DNA of 64,000 bases from an uncultured Chromatiaceae bacterium (GCA_937923175.1 CALALB010000009.1:1-64000); one strand, 5' to 3'; shown: positions 38,294-48,882, counted from the first letter of the stretch. Notes: generated by a model from the letters alone, not told the origin. Made by a program: numbers and translations.

Positions 38294-41068
38294 ATGGCTT
38301 GGACCCTTCCCCGCCTGTCGCGCCGGGCCTTTTTAAAAGGCACAAGTCTAGGTGCGGCAGGGCTAACCCTATTGGCGCCCACATCTCCATTCCCCAAAGA
38401 GACCGCGGCCAAGGAGGAGGTCAAGGAGGAGGTCTATTACAGCATCTGTAATTTTTGCTCATCCCTGTGCAATCTCCAGGTGACGACCCGCACCCATCAA
38501 GGCGATAAACGGGTGGTCAAGCTCGATGGCAATCCCCATTCGACCCTTAATCGCGGCAAGATCTGCGCGCGCGGTCAGGCGGGCCTGCGTCAGGTTTATG
38601 ACACTGACCGCATCAAGACCCCCTTGATCCGGGTCAAGGGCAGCAAACGCGGCGACTATGCCTTTCGCCCCGCCAGCTGGGAAGAGGCCTATGCCTATAT
38701 TGCCCAAAAGGTCCAGGAGTCAGGGATCAAGCCCTGGGAGTGGACCATGGTGGGAGGATGGACCTCCTGCGTGTTCTATATGAACTGGGCTGTGCCCTTT
38801 GCGATGGCCAATGAGATCCCAAATATCGTCGCCTCGCCCATGCAGCATTGTGTGACCACCGGGCATCTGGGGACGGATGTGGTGACCGGCAATTTCAATA
38901 TCCACGATGAGGTGCTGCCGGATTTCGATAACGCCAAATATATCCTCTTGGTTGCCAATAATGCCTCGATCGGGGCGGTCTCGACCTGCCGTATGGTGCG
39001 CTTTGCCCAGGGCCGCAAGAAGGGTGCCAAGATCGTGGCGCTGGACCCCCGCCGTTCCGAGACCGCGGCCAAGGCCGATGAATGGATCCGGATCAGGCCG
39101 GGGACGGATTTGGCCTTTTTGCTCGCCATGATGCGTATCCTGATGAGCGAGGGGCTGTATGACGGCGATTTCCTGCGCCGTCATACCAATATGCCCTTCT
39201 TGGCCTATCGCGATGAGTCAGGTGAGCTGAGATTATTCACCGACCCCGAGGGCCGGCCCCAGGTGTTGGTGGAAGGGACAAACCAGGTGCGGGTATTGCC
39301 GAGCTTTACCAATGACAATCAGCGCGATCTCGATGGTCAGAGTCTGACCCCTGCCCTGAGCACGCCCAAGGGGTTCAGCTCGGATGGCCGGGCGGTCATG
39401 ACGGTCTTCGAGGCCCAGCTTCAGGAGCTTGCCCCCTATACGCCCGAATGGGCCGCCGACATCACGGGTATCCCAGCCAAGGATATCCGGCGCATTGCCT
39501 ATGAGTTCGGCACCACCCGCCCGGCGATCATCGACCCAGGTTGGCATGGGGCGCGTTATGGCAATGTGATGATGCTGCGGCGGGTCCAGGCGATGATTCA
39601 GGCCCTAACTGGGGGGATCGACCGCATCGGCGGCTGGATCAATTCCGGCGAGGTGCATCACAAGGCCGCTCATATGTATGAGGCCATGGAACACGGCTAC
39701 GAGATGGGCTCGCCCTTGGCGACGCTCACGGGCATGGCCTTTGCCAAGATGGTGATCAGTGCCCTGTCCAAGGGCGAAAACTTCTCGCATGGTCATCCTG
39801 GCTGGACCTGGGTTTGGAATGCGCAAGAGCGTGAGTCTGGGCGCTTTAATGTCGCCCTACCGGTGATGACCGATTCGGGCCTTAAGGAATCGGTCGAGGG
39901 ACGGGTCAGGTTCAAGGGTGAGCCCTATTGCACCCGGGCGTTCTTGATCAATGCCTCAAACCCGGTGCGTCATTATTACCCGGACAGCCGCTGGAAAGAG
40001 ATCCTGGCCCATGACAACGTCGAGCTGGTGATTCTGATCGATGTCCTGCCCTCGGACACAGCGCTCTATGCCGATGTCATCCTGCCCAATACCGCCTATC
40101 TCGAACGCGATGAGCCGACGCTTTATGGCAATGGCGTTAATCATGATCTGGCGCTCACCACCCGCTATGCCGCCATCCCGCCGCTCTACGACACCGAGGA
40201 GGCGGCGGATATCCTGCTCAAGATGACCGAGATCATCTCGGGCAATACCGACGCCTTCCATGAGTGGGTCGAGAAACTGACCGGGCTGAAGGCCGAACCC
40301 ATCAAGGCCGCGCTCGAACGCAATCGCCAGACCCTAAAGAAGGGGGCCTATCAACAGGCCTGCCGTGAGGTCGCCTTCGCCCAGACGGCCGATCGCCTTG
40401 GGGTGACCCCGCAGCATATCGACGAGGTATTGCGCGCCAAAGGGGTCTATCATGAGCTCGACCGCGATCAGGTATTGGCGAGATACGCCATGCCTGCCAA
40501 GCTGCCAGTCCCCACCGAAAGCGGTCGGATCGAATTTTACTCAACCCTGATGCGTCAGTTACGCGACGCCGGCCATACCGAACCCAACTTCAGCGTTCTT
40601 GCGACCTATATCCCCGCGCGTCTGCGCTCGGGGGCGCCGCAAGAGATTAACGCGCCCCTGGCCAAGGACGAGTTCTATTTTACCTATGGCAAGACGCCGA
40701 CCGTCTCGCACGGATCCACCAATAGCAACAATCCAGTGCTGGCAGCGATCAATGAGTTCAAGACGGATGTCTATAAGGGGGTGTGGATTCATCCCAGCCG
40801 CGCCCAGGCCCTGGGGATCCGCATGGGTGATCGCATCCAGATCACCAATACCCAATCCGGGCAAAGGGCTACCGGGCATGCCTATATCACCCGCCTGATC
40901 CATCCGGATGTGCTCTTTGTCTATAGCTCGTTTGGGGTCGAAAACAAAGCGCTGTCGCGCACCCATGGCGAGGGCACGGCGACCAGCAAGCTGATCCCTT
41001 ATCAGATCGAACCTGTGGTTGCCGGTTTTCGCTCGCAGGAATTCACCGTGCGGGTAAGTCGGCTCTGA
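38294..41068 (+). CDS. Tat-exported CISM-family molybdopterin oxidoreductase (Psr/Phs/Arx-like), substrate unknown
   Basis: Twin-arginine signal LSRRAFLKGTSLGAAGLTLLA; YYSICNFCSSLCNLQVTTR [4Fe-4S]; C-terminal VENKALSRTHGEGTATSKLIPYQIEPVVAGFRSQEFTVRV. Confidence 0.88.
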   Translation: MAWTLPRLSRRAFLKGTSLGAAGLTLLAPTSPFPKETAAKEEVKEEVYYSICNFCSSLCNLQVTTRTHQGDKRVVKLDGNPHSTLNRGKICARGQAGLRQVYDTDRIKTPLIRVKGSKRGDYAFRPASWEEAYAYIAQKVQESGIKPWEWTMVGGWTSCVFYMNWAVPFAMANEIPNIVASPMQHCVTTGHLGTDVVTGNFNIHDEVLPDFDNAKYILLVANNASIGAVSTCRMVRFAQGRKKGAKIVALDPRRSETAAKADEWIRIRPGTDLAFLLAMMRILMSEGLYDGDFLRRHTNMPFLAYRDESGELRLFTDPEGRPQVLVEGTNQVRVLPSFTNDNQRDLDGQSLTPALSTPKGFSSDGRAVMTVFEAQLQELAPYTPEWAADITGIPAKDIRRIAYEFGTTRPAIIDPGWHGARYGNVMMLRRVQAMIQALTGGIDRIGGWINSGEVHHKAAHMYEAMEHGYEMGSPLATLTGMAFAKMVISALSKGENFSHGHPGWTWVWNAQERESGRFNVALPVMTDSGLKESVEGRVRFKGEPYCTRAFLINASNPVRHYYPDSRWKEILAHDNVELVILIDVLPSDTALYADVILPNTAYLERDEPTLYGNGVNHDLALTTRYAAIPPLYDTEEAADILLKMTEIISGNTDAFHEWVEKLTGLKAEPIKAALERNRQTLKKGAYQQACREVAFAQTADRLGVTPQHIDEVLRAKGVYHELDRDQVLARYAMPAKLPVPTESGRIEFYSTLMRQLRDAGHTEPNFSVLATYIPARLRSGAPQEINAPLAKDEFYFTYGKTPTVSHGSTNSNNPVLAAINEFKTDVYKGVWIHPSRAQALGIRMGDRIQITNTQSGQRATGHAYITRLIHPDVLFVYSSFGVENKALSRTHGEGTATSKLIPYQIEPVVAGFRSQEFTVRVSRL

Positions 41069-41082
41069 CGGAGGGGTGCATA

Positions 41083-41700
41083 ATGACACACTATGCCATG
41101 GTCATCGATCTCAATACCTGCGTCGGCTGCAATGCCTGTATGGCCGCCTGTGCCATGGAAAACCAGACCCCGGTCTGGGATAAAAACAAATGGCGCACCT
41201 ATGTCCATGACAAGGAGATCGGTCTGGGTTCGGACGTGCACCGGCGTTTCTTCCCGAGACTCTGTAACCACTGCGACAACCCCCCGTGCATGACGGTCTG
41301 TCCGAGCGGAGCCACCTATAAGAAGCCGAATGGGATTGTGATGGTCGATCAGGATCTGTGCATGGGTTGTCGCGCCTGTGCCATGGCCTGCCCCTATCAT
41401 GCCCGGGTCGAGGTCACTTGGCAGGATGTCAAGGAGGGGCAAAAGTTCTATGGCTCAGATTATCGGCGCCGCCGCCCGAGCGTGGATAAATGCTCGTTTT
41501 GCGAGCACCGGGTCGAACAGGGGCTCAAACCTGCCTGTGTCGAGACCTGTGTTGGGTCGGCGCGCCTGTTTGGCGACCTCGATGATCCAGAGGATCCCAT
41601 CGCCCAGATCGTCGCCAGCGGGGTGGCCCGACCGCTGATGCCGCATATCGGTACCCGACCCAATGTCTATTACATCGATGATATCCGCTGGAGGGGCTAA
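41083..41700 (+). CDS. CISM iron-sulfur subunit (PsrB/DmsB-like)
   Basis: YAMVIDLNTCVGCNACMAACAMENQTP...CNHCDNPPCMTVCPSGATYKK...CMGCRACAMACPYHAR. Confidence 0.92.
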   Translation: MTHYAMVIDLNTCVGCNACMAACAMENQTPVWDKNKWRTYVHDKEIGLGSDVHRRFFPRLCNHCDNPPCMTVCPSGATYKKPNGIVMVDQDLCMGCRACAMACPYHARVEVTWQDVKEGQKFYGSDYRRRRPSVDKCSFCEHRVEQGLKPACVETCVGSARLFGDLDDPEDPIAQIVASGVARPLMPHIGTRPNVYYIDDIRWRG

Positions 41701-41703
41701 GCC

Positions 41704-42663
41704 ATGGACGTCCATATGACCTATGCGACTCAGGAGATCTGGACCTGGTGGCTGGCGATCTATCTCTATTTCGGCGGCCTGGGGGCAGCGACCCTGGCAG
41801 TGACCTTTCTGACCGATATGTATCTCAAGCCGGATCGCGGGCTCGTGATCTGGGGTGCAGGCGCAGGCGTAATCCTCTTGGCTCTCGGCTCAATGATGCT
41901 CTTTGGGCATCTGCTTGACAAGCTGGCGGTCATCCATGTGCTGAGTCCGTTGGTGTTATTCAAAAAGCCAGACGCCTGGATCGCCTGGGGGACCCAGTTC
42001 ATCATCTGGATGATGGTCTGGGGGGTGCTCTATGCCTTGCCCTATGTGCGCGAGACCGAGTTTGCGCGCCAGGTCCCGGTCATACGCAATCTGATCGATC
42101 GCTCATTTGTGATTGGGATCGCCAATCTCGTCAAACGCTTTCGGCGGTCAGTGGGGTGGCTTGCGGTCATCAATGGGGTCGGGGTTGCGGTTTATACCGG
42201 CCTGTTATTGCAATCCTTCCCCGCGGTCGCCCTGTGGCACAACCCGGCGGTGCCCTTGCTCTTTACCATCTCGGCCTTTTCAACGGCAATGGCCTTTTTG
42301 ATCCTATTGATGTACACCCTGTTGAAGGATCAGGCCGACGAGCATGTGCGGGTCCTGTATGAGCGCATCGACCTGGTGCTGATCGCCGCCGAGCTGGTGG
42401 TTTTGTTTTCGCTTTATCAATATCTCAAGAATGGTTCGGAATCGGCGGTGCGTTCGCTTGAGCTGCTGTGGAATGACTATGGATGGGTTGTGGGCTTTAT
42501 CGGTTTCGGTTTGATCGTGCCCTTCCTCTTGGAGCTCAAAGGGGTTATCCGCGGCTGGGGGGGGCGCCTGCCGATCCTCACCGCCTCGGTTTTGGTTCTG
42601 ATGGGCGGCTATCTGTTGCGGCATTATTTCATGTATGCCGGGGTGTATGCCTATCCGTGGTGA
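41704..42663 (+). CDS. NrfD/PsrC-family membrane subunit
   Basis: IWTWWLAIYLYFGGLGAATLAVTFLTD; NGVGVAVYTGLLLQSFPAVALWHNPAVPLLFTISAFSTAMAF. Confidence 0.9.
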   Translation: MDVHMTYATQEIWTWWLAIYLYFGGLGAATLAVTFLTDMYLKPDRGLVIWGAGAGVILLALGSMMLFGHLLDKLAVIHVLSPLVLFKKPDAWIAWGTQFIIWMMVWGVLYALPYVRETEFARQVPVIRNLIDRSFVIGIANLVKRFRRSVGWLAVINGVGVAVYTGLLLQSFPAVALWHNPAVPLLFTISAFSTAMAFLILLMYTLLKDQADEHVRVLYERIDLVLIAAELVVLFSLYQYLKNGSESAVRSLELLWNDYGWVVGFIGFGLIVPFLLELKGVIRGWGGRLPILTASVLVLMGGYLLRHYFMYAGVYAYPW

Positions 42664-42670
42664 GTTCAGG

Positions 42671-42689
42671 GGCGGGCCCAAGGCCCGCC
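42671..42689 (+). other. Perfect GC-rich hairpin between NrfD-like and TorD-like genes
   Basis: GGCGGGC-CCAAG-GCCCGCC, no T tract. Confidence 0.6.
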
Positions 42690-42830
42690 GCCTGTCAGAC
42701 CTGGGCAGGGGCCGTCTGTATCCCAGGATGCAGACAGGGGTGATGGGCACTGTGGATATTCGCCCTTCAAGCTGCAAGGACTCAGGGCGGTTGCCTTGCT
42801 GGCGCTTATGGCGGCTATATTCCTGAATCT

Positions 42831-43442
42831 GTGGTCATGCCCCCTAATCCTAATATCGACCCCGCCCATCTGCGCCGTTTGGCGCTATTGCTGGCGCTTC
42901 CTGACCCCGATGCCTTGGGGGTGCTGAATGACCTGACCGCTCATGAACCCTGGCTTGCTGAGCCCATTACTGAACTTGCGGTCTATACCCTCGAAGAATG
43001 GCAGGCCGAATTCAATCGCCTCTTTGTCGCAGGCTATCCCCATACACCCTGTCCGCCCTATGAATCGGCCTATCGCGAGGGATGGATGAACGGTAGGTCT
43101 ATCCAATCCTTGGCTGAACTCTATGGTCGCGCCGGTCTGGTGGCTCAGGCCATGCCTGCCGACTATCTGGGCACCCAGCTTGAATTTGCTGCCTATCTTT
43201 GGGAAGGCGCCTCTATTCAGCTGGACATGGCCAAAACGGCTGGCCATGCCGATGGCCCATCGCTATCCCCAGCGCAGGCTACCGATCCCCAGGCATGCGC
43301 AGCTGCGCTCTGGGAGGAACATCTTTGTCAATGGCTGCCGCGTTTCGCCCAGGATCTCCAGATCCATGCCCGGCTACTCCTCTATCAGCGGCTCGGCGAG
43401 CAGCTGGCTGAGCTTTGCGCAGGATGTGAGCATGACGGCTGA
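42831..43442 (+). CDS. TorD/DmsD-like molybdoenzyme maturation chaperone
   Basis: LRRLALLLALPDPDALGVL...EWQAEFNRLFVAGYPHTPCPPYESAYREGWMNG (TorD-family LFxG...PPYES pattern). Confidence 0.85.
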   Translation: MVMPPNPNIDPAHLRRLALLLALPDPDALGVLNDLTAHEPWLAEPITELAVYTLEEWQAEFNRLFVAGYPHTPCPPYESAYREGWMNGRSIQSLAELYGRAGLVAQAMPADYLGTQLEFAAYLWEGASIQLDMAKTAGHADGPSLSPAQATDPQACAAALWEEHLCQWLPRFAQDLQIHARLLLYQRLGEQLAELCAGCEHDG

Positions 43443-44004
43443 ACCGTTTTGGCAGATCCAGCAGGATCTTGCGGATGATCAGGCGCTCATTGAACGGATC
43501 ATCGCAGTCCACGCCGAGATCCTGAACGGCCAGTTGGCCGCTGATCCCATGCTCAATCCCAACCTGCCCATTGAGGTCCGGGCCCTGCGCCGGATCGAGG
43601 AATGGCGGGTGTTGTTGCTTCTAACCCCCTGGATGCTCGGGCGTCTCTTTTTCCCCGACCGGGCGCCGGCATTTGCTCTCCCCCCCGGGTGGTCGGCCCA
43701 GGAACGGCAGGGTGCAGACTATCAAATACTCGGACCCCGCGTGCGCTTTGAGCTACTCGGTCAACCCCAGCAGGCCCATCTCGGTTATCTCGAATGGCTA
43801 GGGCATTATCTCCTGCAGCCCATTTGTCTCAATATGGAGCCCTATCCAGATGCTGAGGCGGTCTTTGCGGCCTGGGCTGAGGTCATCCGGGTGCGCGACG
43901 AAAATATGGAGGCCATGCGCCGCGCTTGTCCCATCCAGCGCGAGATCTCGAGACGAGAGCTCCTGGGTGTTTGCAGCCAGGCGATCAGGGGGAAATCCAA
44001 ATAG
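43432..44004 (+). CDS. HybE/HupJ-like ([NiFe]-hydrogenase assembly chaperone family) protein
   Basis: NPNLPIEVRALRRIEEWRVLLLLTPWMLGRLFFP resembles HybE ...ITPWMLSAVIFP; C-terminal SRRELLG motif; overlaps the TorD-like gene. Confidence 0.65.
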   Translation: MTAEPFWQIQQDLADDQALIERIIAVHAEILNGQLAADPMLNPNLPIEVRALRRIEEWRVLLLLTPWMLGRLFFPDRAPAFALPPGWSAQERQGADYQILGPRVRFELLGQPQQAHLGYLEWLGHYLLQPICLNMEPYPDAEAVFAAWAEVIRVRDENMEAMRRACPIQREISRRELLGVCSQAIRGKSK

Positions 44005-44037
44005 CCATTCCCGCGACACCCCGGTCCCCTGGCGAGT

Positions 44038-44409
44038 TCATAACCATTTTGGCCCTAGGATCAGCGCCCAAACCACCAGACACAGGGCGATGCTGGCAAA
44101 GACCGCGGCTGAGGCGATGTCCTTGGCGCGCCCCGAGAGCTCATGGCGCTCCAGACCCACCCGATCGACATTGGCCTCGATGGCCGAATTCAGCAACTCG
44201 ACGATGGGTACGATCAACAGACTGCCGACCAGGAGGGCGCGTTCGACTGGTGTCTCGCCCAGCCATAACCCCAAGGGCACGAGCAGGATCAGGAGAAAAA
44301 CCTCCTGGCGGAAGGCCTCTTCGAGCTCAAAGCAGGCCTTCAGGCCTTTCATCGAATACCCAAAGGCATAGATCACCCGCCGCCAGCCGCGGACATTGCG
44401 GTTAGCCAT
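44038..44409 (-). CDS. dgkA: Diacylglycerol kinase
   Basis: [70 protein letters not shown]. Confidence 0.93.
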   Translation of the reverse strand: MANRNVRGWRRVIYAFGYSMKGLKACFELEEAFRQEVFLLILLVPLGLWLGETPVERALLVGSLLIVPIVELLNSAIEANVDRVGLERHELSGRAKDIASAAVFASIALCLVVWALILGPKWL

Positions 44410-45874
44410 GGGAACCCTCGCCGACGGTCGGCCGCCAGGCGAGATCGAGCTGGCGCGCGGCATGGACCTCGTCGAGTCGGCTGACGGGTAAATGGTGAGG
44501 GGCGTTGTGCAGAAGCTCGGGATTTTCCACACACTCGCGCCGGATAGCGATCAATGCCTCAGCGAGGCCGTCGAGGGTCTGTTTGCTTTCTGTCTCGGTC
44601 GGCTCGATCAAGAGACACTCGGGGACCAGGAGTGGGAAATAGGTGGTCGGGGCATGATAGCCATAATCCAAAAGACGCTTGGCGACATCCGCAGTGCTCA
44701 CCCCGAACGCCCTGGCCTCGGGTTTGAGGGTGAGGATGAATTCATGGCTCGCCCGGCGGGTGGGATAGGCAAGGGTAAAGCCGGCAGATCTCAGACGCGC
44801 CAGCAGATAATTGGCATTGAGCGTGGCAAACTCAGCGACCCGGCTTAAACCCTGGCGCCCCAATAAACGGGCATAGACATAGGCGCGCAAGAGGATCCCG
44901 ATATTGCCGCCGAATGCGGTCAGCCGACCGATGCTCTGGGGTCGGTCGGATTCGGTCAGCCAGCGATAGCCGTCATCCGCAGTGCGCTCGACCAAGGGGA
45001 CGGGCAGATAGGGTGCAAGCTGTGCCCGTACCCCTACTGGACCTGCCCCTGGTCCGCCGCCGCCATGGGGGGTGGCAAAGGTCTTATGCAGGTTGACATG
45101 GACGATGTCGAAGCCCATGTCTGCCGGGCGCACCTGACCCAAAATCCCGTTGAGATTGGCCCCATCGTAATAAAGCAGACCTCCTGCGCCATGGACCGCC
45201 TCGGCGATTGCCCGGATGTTGCGCTCAAAGACCCCGAGGGTGCTCGGGTTGGTCAGCATGATCCCGGCGGTCTTCGGCCCAAGCGCCGACCGAAGGGCAG
45301 CAAGATCGACATCGCCATCCGGACCTGTCGGGATCTCGCGTACCTGGAAACCGGCCATAGCCGCCGAGGCCGGATTGGTCCCATGGGCGGCATCTGGGAT
45401 CAAGATCTCGGTGCGCTGACTCTCTCCGCGCCCGCGATGATAGGCGCGGATCATTAGGACCCCTGCAAGCTCGCCCTGGGCGCCTGCCGCCGGGGCCAGG
45501 GAAACCGCGTCCATCCCAGTGACTGCCTTGAGGATCTCCTGGAGCTCATAGAGACAGGCCAAAAGCCCTTGCCCCTGCTCAGCTGGTGCTAAGGGATGGC
45601 GGCTTAGAAATGCAGGGAGCATGGCGAGCGCATGACAGACCCTGGGGTTGTATTTCATGGTGCACGAGCCCAGGGGATAACAATGGGTGTCGATCGAAAA
45701 ATTCTTTTGCGAAAGACCCGTGTAATGGCGCATCACCTCCAGCTCCGAGACCTCAGGCAGGGCAGGCCGCTGAGTACGGCATAGATGCGAAGGGAGGTCG
45801 GGCAGTTTAGGGGTTTGCAGCGGCGCCTGCGTAGGGGCGCGGCGCCCTGGCCGAGAGCGTTCTTGGATCAGCAT
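44402..45874 (-). CDS. gcvPB: Glycine dehydrogenase (decarboxylating) subunit 2
   Basis: [40 protein letters not shown] (PLP lysine). Confidence 0.95.
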   Translation of the reverse strand: MLIQERSRPGRRAPTQAPLQTPKLPDLPSHLCRTQRPALPEVSELEVMRHYTGLSQKNFSIDTHCYPLGSCTMKYNPRVCHALAMLPAFLSRHPLAPAEQGQGLLACLYELQEILKAVTGMDAVSLAPAAGAQGELAGVLMIRAYHRGRGESQRTEILIPDAAHGTNPASAAMAGFQVREIPTGPDGDVDLAALRSALGPKTAGIMLTNPSTLGVFERNIRAIAEAVHGAGGLLYYDGANLNGILGQVRPADMGFDIVHVNLHKTFATPHGGGGPGAGPVGVRAQLAPYLPVPLVERTADDGYRWLTESDRPQSIGRLTAFGGNIGILLRAYVYARLLGRQGLSRVAEFATLNANYLLARLRSAGFTLAYPTRRASHEFILTLKPEARAFGVSTADVAKRLLDYGYHAPTTYFPLLVPECLLIEPTETESKQTLDGLAEALIAIRRECVENPELLHNAPHHLPVSRLDEVHAARQLDLAWRPTVGEGSHG

Positions 45875-45898
45875 GAGGGTACAGTCAACGATTTGGGG

Positions 45899-47272
45899 TT
45901 AGCTCTGACTGGCAAGGATTGCCTGTAGACATTGGGCATAGCGCTCGATCTCCTCAGGGGTGCGCAGCTCGGTCGCGCAGACCAGGATGGCTGCCCCAAG
46001 TTCCGGATAGTCCGGATTCAGATCGAATCCGCCGAGGATTCCCTCTGCAGCCAATGTCTCTAGGACGACTGGCACTGCAACAGGCAGATGCAACACCCTC
46101 TCATGGAAACAGGGGCCGGTGAAACAGGGCCCAACCCCAGGGATGGCGGATAGTCGCTCAGCAAGCAAGCTAGTATTGGCACAGCAGGCCGCTGCCACCC
46201 GGGCCAGGCCCTCGGCGCCCAAAAGCGCAAGATAAATGGTCGCAGCGGTGACCATGAGCCCCTGGTTGGTGCAGATATTCGAGGTCGCCTTGCCGCGCCG
46301 GATATGCTGCTCGCGGGCCTGGAGCGTCAGGGTAAATCCGCTCCGCCCAGCGCGATCGATGGTCCGCCCGGCGATCCGCCCGGGGAGCTGTCTAACATGT
46401 CCCAGCTTGCAGCACATAAAACCCGCATAGGGGCCGCCGGAGGACAGCGGCATCCCCAGGGGCTGGGCCTCGCCACAGGCGATATCAGCACCTCTGTTTC
46501 CCCATTCGCCCGGGGGTTTCAGCAAGGCCAGGCTCAGCGGATTGACCACAGCGATGACCAGGGCCTGATGGGCATGCGCCCAGTCGGTGAGGGCATCGAC
46601 CTCCTCGAGAACCCCAAAGAAGTTCGGCTGGTTGATGACCACGGCTGCGCATTCCTCGATGCCTGTCGCTGCCAGGGCCTCGACCTGGGTTTGCCCGGTC
46701 TTTCGGTCATAGGGAATCTCGATCAGTTCGATCCCTTGGGGTTCGGTCAGGGTGCGCACGACCCGCCGATAGGCCGGATGCAAGGCACGGGGGATCAGGA
46801 TCTGGTCTGAGCGGGTCTGGCGATTGGCGCGCACCGCCATGAGCACGGCCTCAGCCAAGGCCGAGGCCCCGTCATACAGCGAGGCATTGGCCGCATCCAG
46901 TCCAGTGAGCGCAACCATCATCGACTGGAACTCATAGAGCACCTGGAGCGTTCCCTGGCTCGCCTCGGCCTGATAGGGGGTATAGGCGCTGTAAAACTCC
47001 CCACGGCTGGCGAGCTGCCAAACGACCGCGGGGATATGATGCTCATAGGCGCCAGCGCCGATGAAATTGATCAGGGGCTGGTCGGCGCGGGCACGTGCCT
47101 GCATGAGTTGGGTGACCTCGAGCTCAGACAGGGCCTCTGGGACCCCTGCGAGACCTTTCAGGCGCAACTCCGCAGGGATTTCGTCAAACAGTTCCTCGAT
47201 CGAGGAGACACCGATGGTAGCCAGCATCTCGATGATCTCCTCTGGGGTATGGGGGATAAAGGGCATGCGCAA
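45899..47272 (-). CDS. gcvPA: Glycine dehydrogenase (decarboxylating) subunit 1
   Basis: [72 protein letters not shown]. Confidence 0.95.
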   Translation of the reverse strand: MRMPFIPHTPEEIIEMLATIGVSSIEELFDEIPAELRLKGLAGVPEALSELEVTQLMQARARADQPLINFIGAGAYEHHIPAVVWQLASRGEFYSAYTPYQAEASQGTLQVLYEFQSMMVALTGLDAANASLYDGASALAEAVLMAVRANRQTRSDQILIPRALHPAYRRVVRTLTEPQGIELIEIPYDRKTGQTQVEALAATGIEECAAVVINQPNFFGVLEEVDALTDWAHAHQALVIAVVNPLSLALLKPPGEWGNRGADIACGEAQPLGMPLSSGGPYAGFMCCKLGHVRQLPGRIAGRTIDRAGRSGFTLTLQAREQHIRRGKATSNICTNQGLMVTAATIYLALLGAEGLARVAAACCANTSLLAERLSAIPGVGPCFTGPCFHERVLHLPVAVPVVLETLAAEGILGGFDLNPDYPELGAAILVCATELRTPEEIERYAQCLQAILASQS

Positions 47273-47290
47273 GGGCCCTGTTGTTAGTGG

Positions 47291-47683
47291 TTAGGATTCA
47301 TCCGCGATGAGCTGGGCATAGGCCGTAGACTCTAACAGGCTATCTAGGGCATGAGGGTCGTCTGGCTGCAGGCGCAGGATCCAGCCCTCATCATAGGGGC
47401 TATTGTTGATGGCCTCGGGCGTATCGCGCAGCGCTGCATTGACCGCAATCACCTCGCCGGCGACCGGGGCATAGAGATCCGAGGCCGCCTTGACCGATTC
47501 AATCACAGCACAGGGTTCGTCGGCAGCCAACTTGCGCCCGCACTCGGGTAGCTCGACGAACACGATATCGCCGAGCGCATCCTGGGCATGATCGGTGATC
47601 CCCACGGTAATGGTCCCATCGTCCTCTAGGCGGGCCCATTCATGGGTTTTGGAATATCTGAGATCAGTCGGCAGCTCGTTCAT
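47291..47683 (-). CDS. gcvH: Glycine cleavage system H protein
   Basis: LRYSKTHEWARLEDDGTITVGITDHAQDALGDIVFVELPECG...ESVKAASDLYAPVAGEV (lipoyl lysine). Confidence 0.96.
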   Translation of the reverse strand: MNELPTDLRYSKTHEWARLEDDGTITVGITDHAQDALGDIVFVELPECGRKLAADEPCAVIESVKAASDLYAPVAGEVIAVNAALRDTPEAINNSPYDEGWILRLQPDDPHALDSLLESTAYAQLIADES

Positions 47684-47790
47684 GGGTCATCCATTGCGGT
47701 TTGGGTTTGACAGAAAGGCGCCCAGCTGAGGCGGCCGGCCTGCCGAAACCAGCAGCCAGCCGCTTGTCCCAAGGGCCGCCGGTTTGGCGC

Positions 47791-48882
47791 TCAAAGCTCG
47801 AGCAAAATCCGGCCGTGGCGTACCAGGGGCGGCTTGACGATCTGGGCAGGTAGGCGTTTGCCGCGGATCTCGACGGCACAGTCTGGGCCACTGGAGGGCG
47901 CAACGCGGGCCAAGGCGATCGAGCGATTGAGTGTGGGTGCGAAACCGCCTGAGGTGATGATCCCGATCGCCTGATCCTCTGCCCAAACCCGCTGGCCAGC
48001 CCGCATGACCCCATCTACCAGTAACACCAGGCCGACGAATGCCCAGCGTCTGGGGGCAATGCGTTGCGCCTCGAGCGTCGGCCGCCCGATGAATGCGCGC
48101 TCGGCAGGCTCCCAGGCGATGGTCCATTCCAAGCCGCAATCAAAGGGCGTGGTTGTCTCATCCATATCCTGCCCATAGAGATTCAAACCGGCCTCAAGAC
48201 GCAGGGTATCGCGCGCCCCCAGGCCGCAGGGCTGGATCCCGGCGGCGTGCAATGAGCGCCACAGCTCGGTCGCGTCGGTCGCTGGCAGTATGATCTCGAG
48301 GCCATCCTCGCCTGTATAGCCCGTTCGTCCCACCAGCCAGGAACCGCACTGGGTAGCGCTGAATGGCTCTAGCTCGGCGGCAAAAGAGGCAATCTCTGGT
48401 GGCAGACACCCCAGGGCCAGGGCGCGCGCCTGGGGCCCTTGAACCGCGATCATCGCTAGCTCATCCCGGTGTCTGATCTCTACATCCCCCCCCTGGGCGT
48501 GTTCTCTAAGCCAGGCGAAATCCTTGGCAGTGGTTGCAGCATTGACCACCAGCCGATAGCTCCCAGGGCCGCGCAGATAGACGATCAGATCATCGAGGAT
48601 ACCGCCCGACTCGTTCAGTAGACAGGTATACAGCGCCTTGCCTACAGTTTTCAGCTTGGCGACATCATTGGCAAGCAGTCGGCGGAGCAAGGGCTTGGCA
48701 TCCGGCCCATCGACATCGATCTGCCCCATGTGCGAGACATCGAACATCCCCGCGTTCCGACGCACCGCCTGATGTTCATCGAGCTGTGAACCATAATGCA
48801 GCGGCATCTCCCAACCGGCGAAGGTGACGAAACGGGCATTGAGTCGATGGTGTTCAGGATATAGGGGTGTACGCAAGGCCAT
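47791..48882 (-). CDS. gcvT: Glycine cleavage system T protein (aminomethyltransferase)
   Basis: MALRTPLYPEHHRLNARFVTFAGWEMPLHYGSQLDEHQAVRRNAGMFDVSHMGQI. Confidence 0.95.
   Translation of the reverse strand: MALRTPLYPEHHRLNARFVTFAGWEMPLHYGSQLDEHQAVRRNAGMFDVSHMGQIDVDGPDAKPLLRRLLANDVAKLKTVGKALYTCLLNESGGILDDLIVYLRGPGSYRLVVNAATTAKDFAWLREHAQGGDVEIRHRDELAMIAVQGPQARALALGCLPPEIASFAAELEPFSATQCGSWLVGRTGYTGEDGLEIILPATDATELWRSLHAAGIQPCGLGARDTLRLEAGLNLYGQDMDETTTPFDCGLEWTIAWEPAERAFIGRPTLEAQRIAPRRWAFVGLVLLVDGVMRAGQRVWAEDQAIGIITSGGFAPTLNRSIALARVAPSSGPDCAVEIRGKRLPAQIVKPPLVRHGRILLEL

Noticed and set aside
38294-43442. Specific assignment of the operon as arxABCD (arsenite oxidase) or psrABC (polysulfide reductase)
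   Set aside because: Gene order is compatible with both, but I cannot discriminate active-site residues reliably without alignment, so no gene symbol was given.
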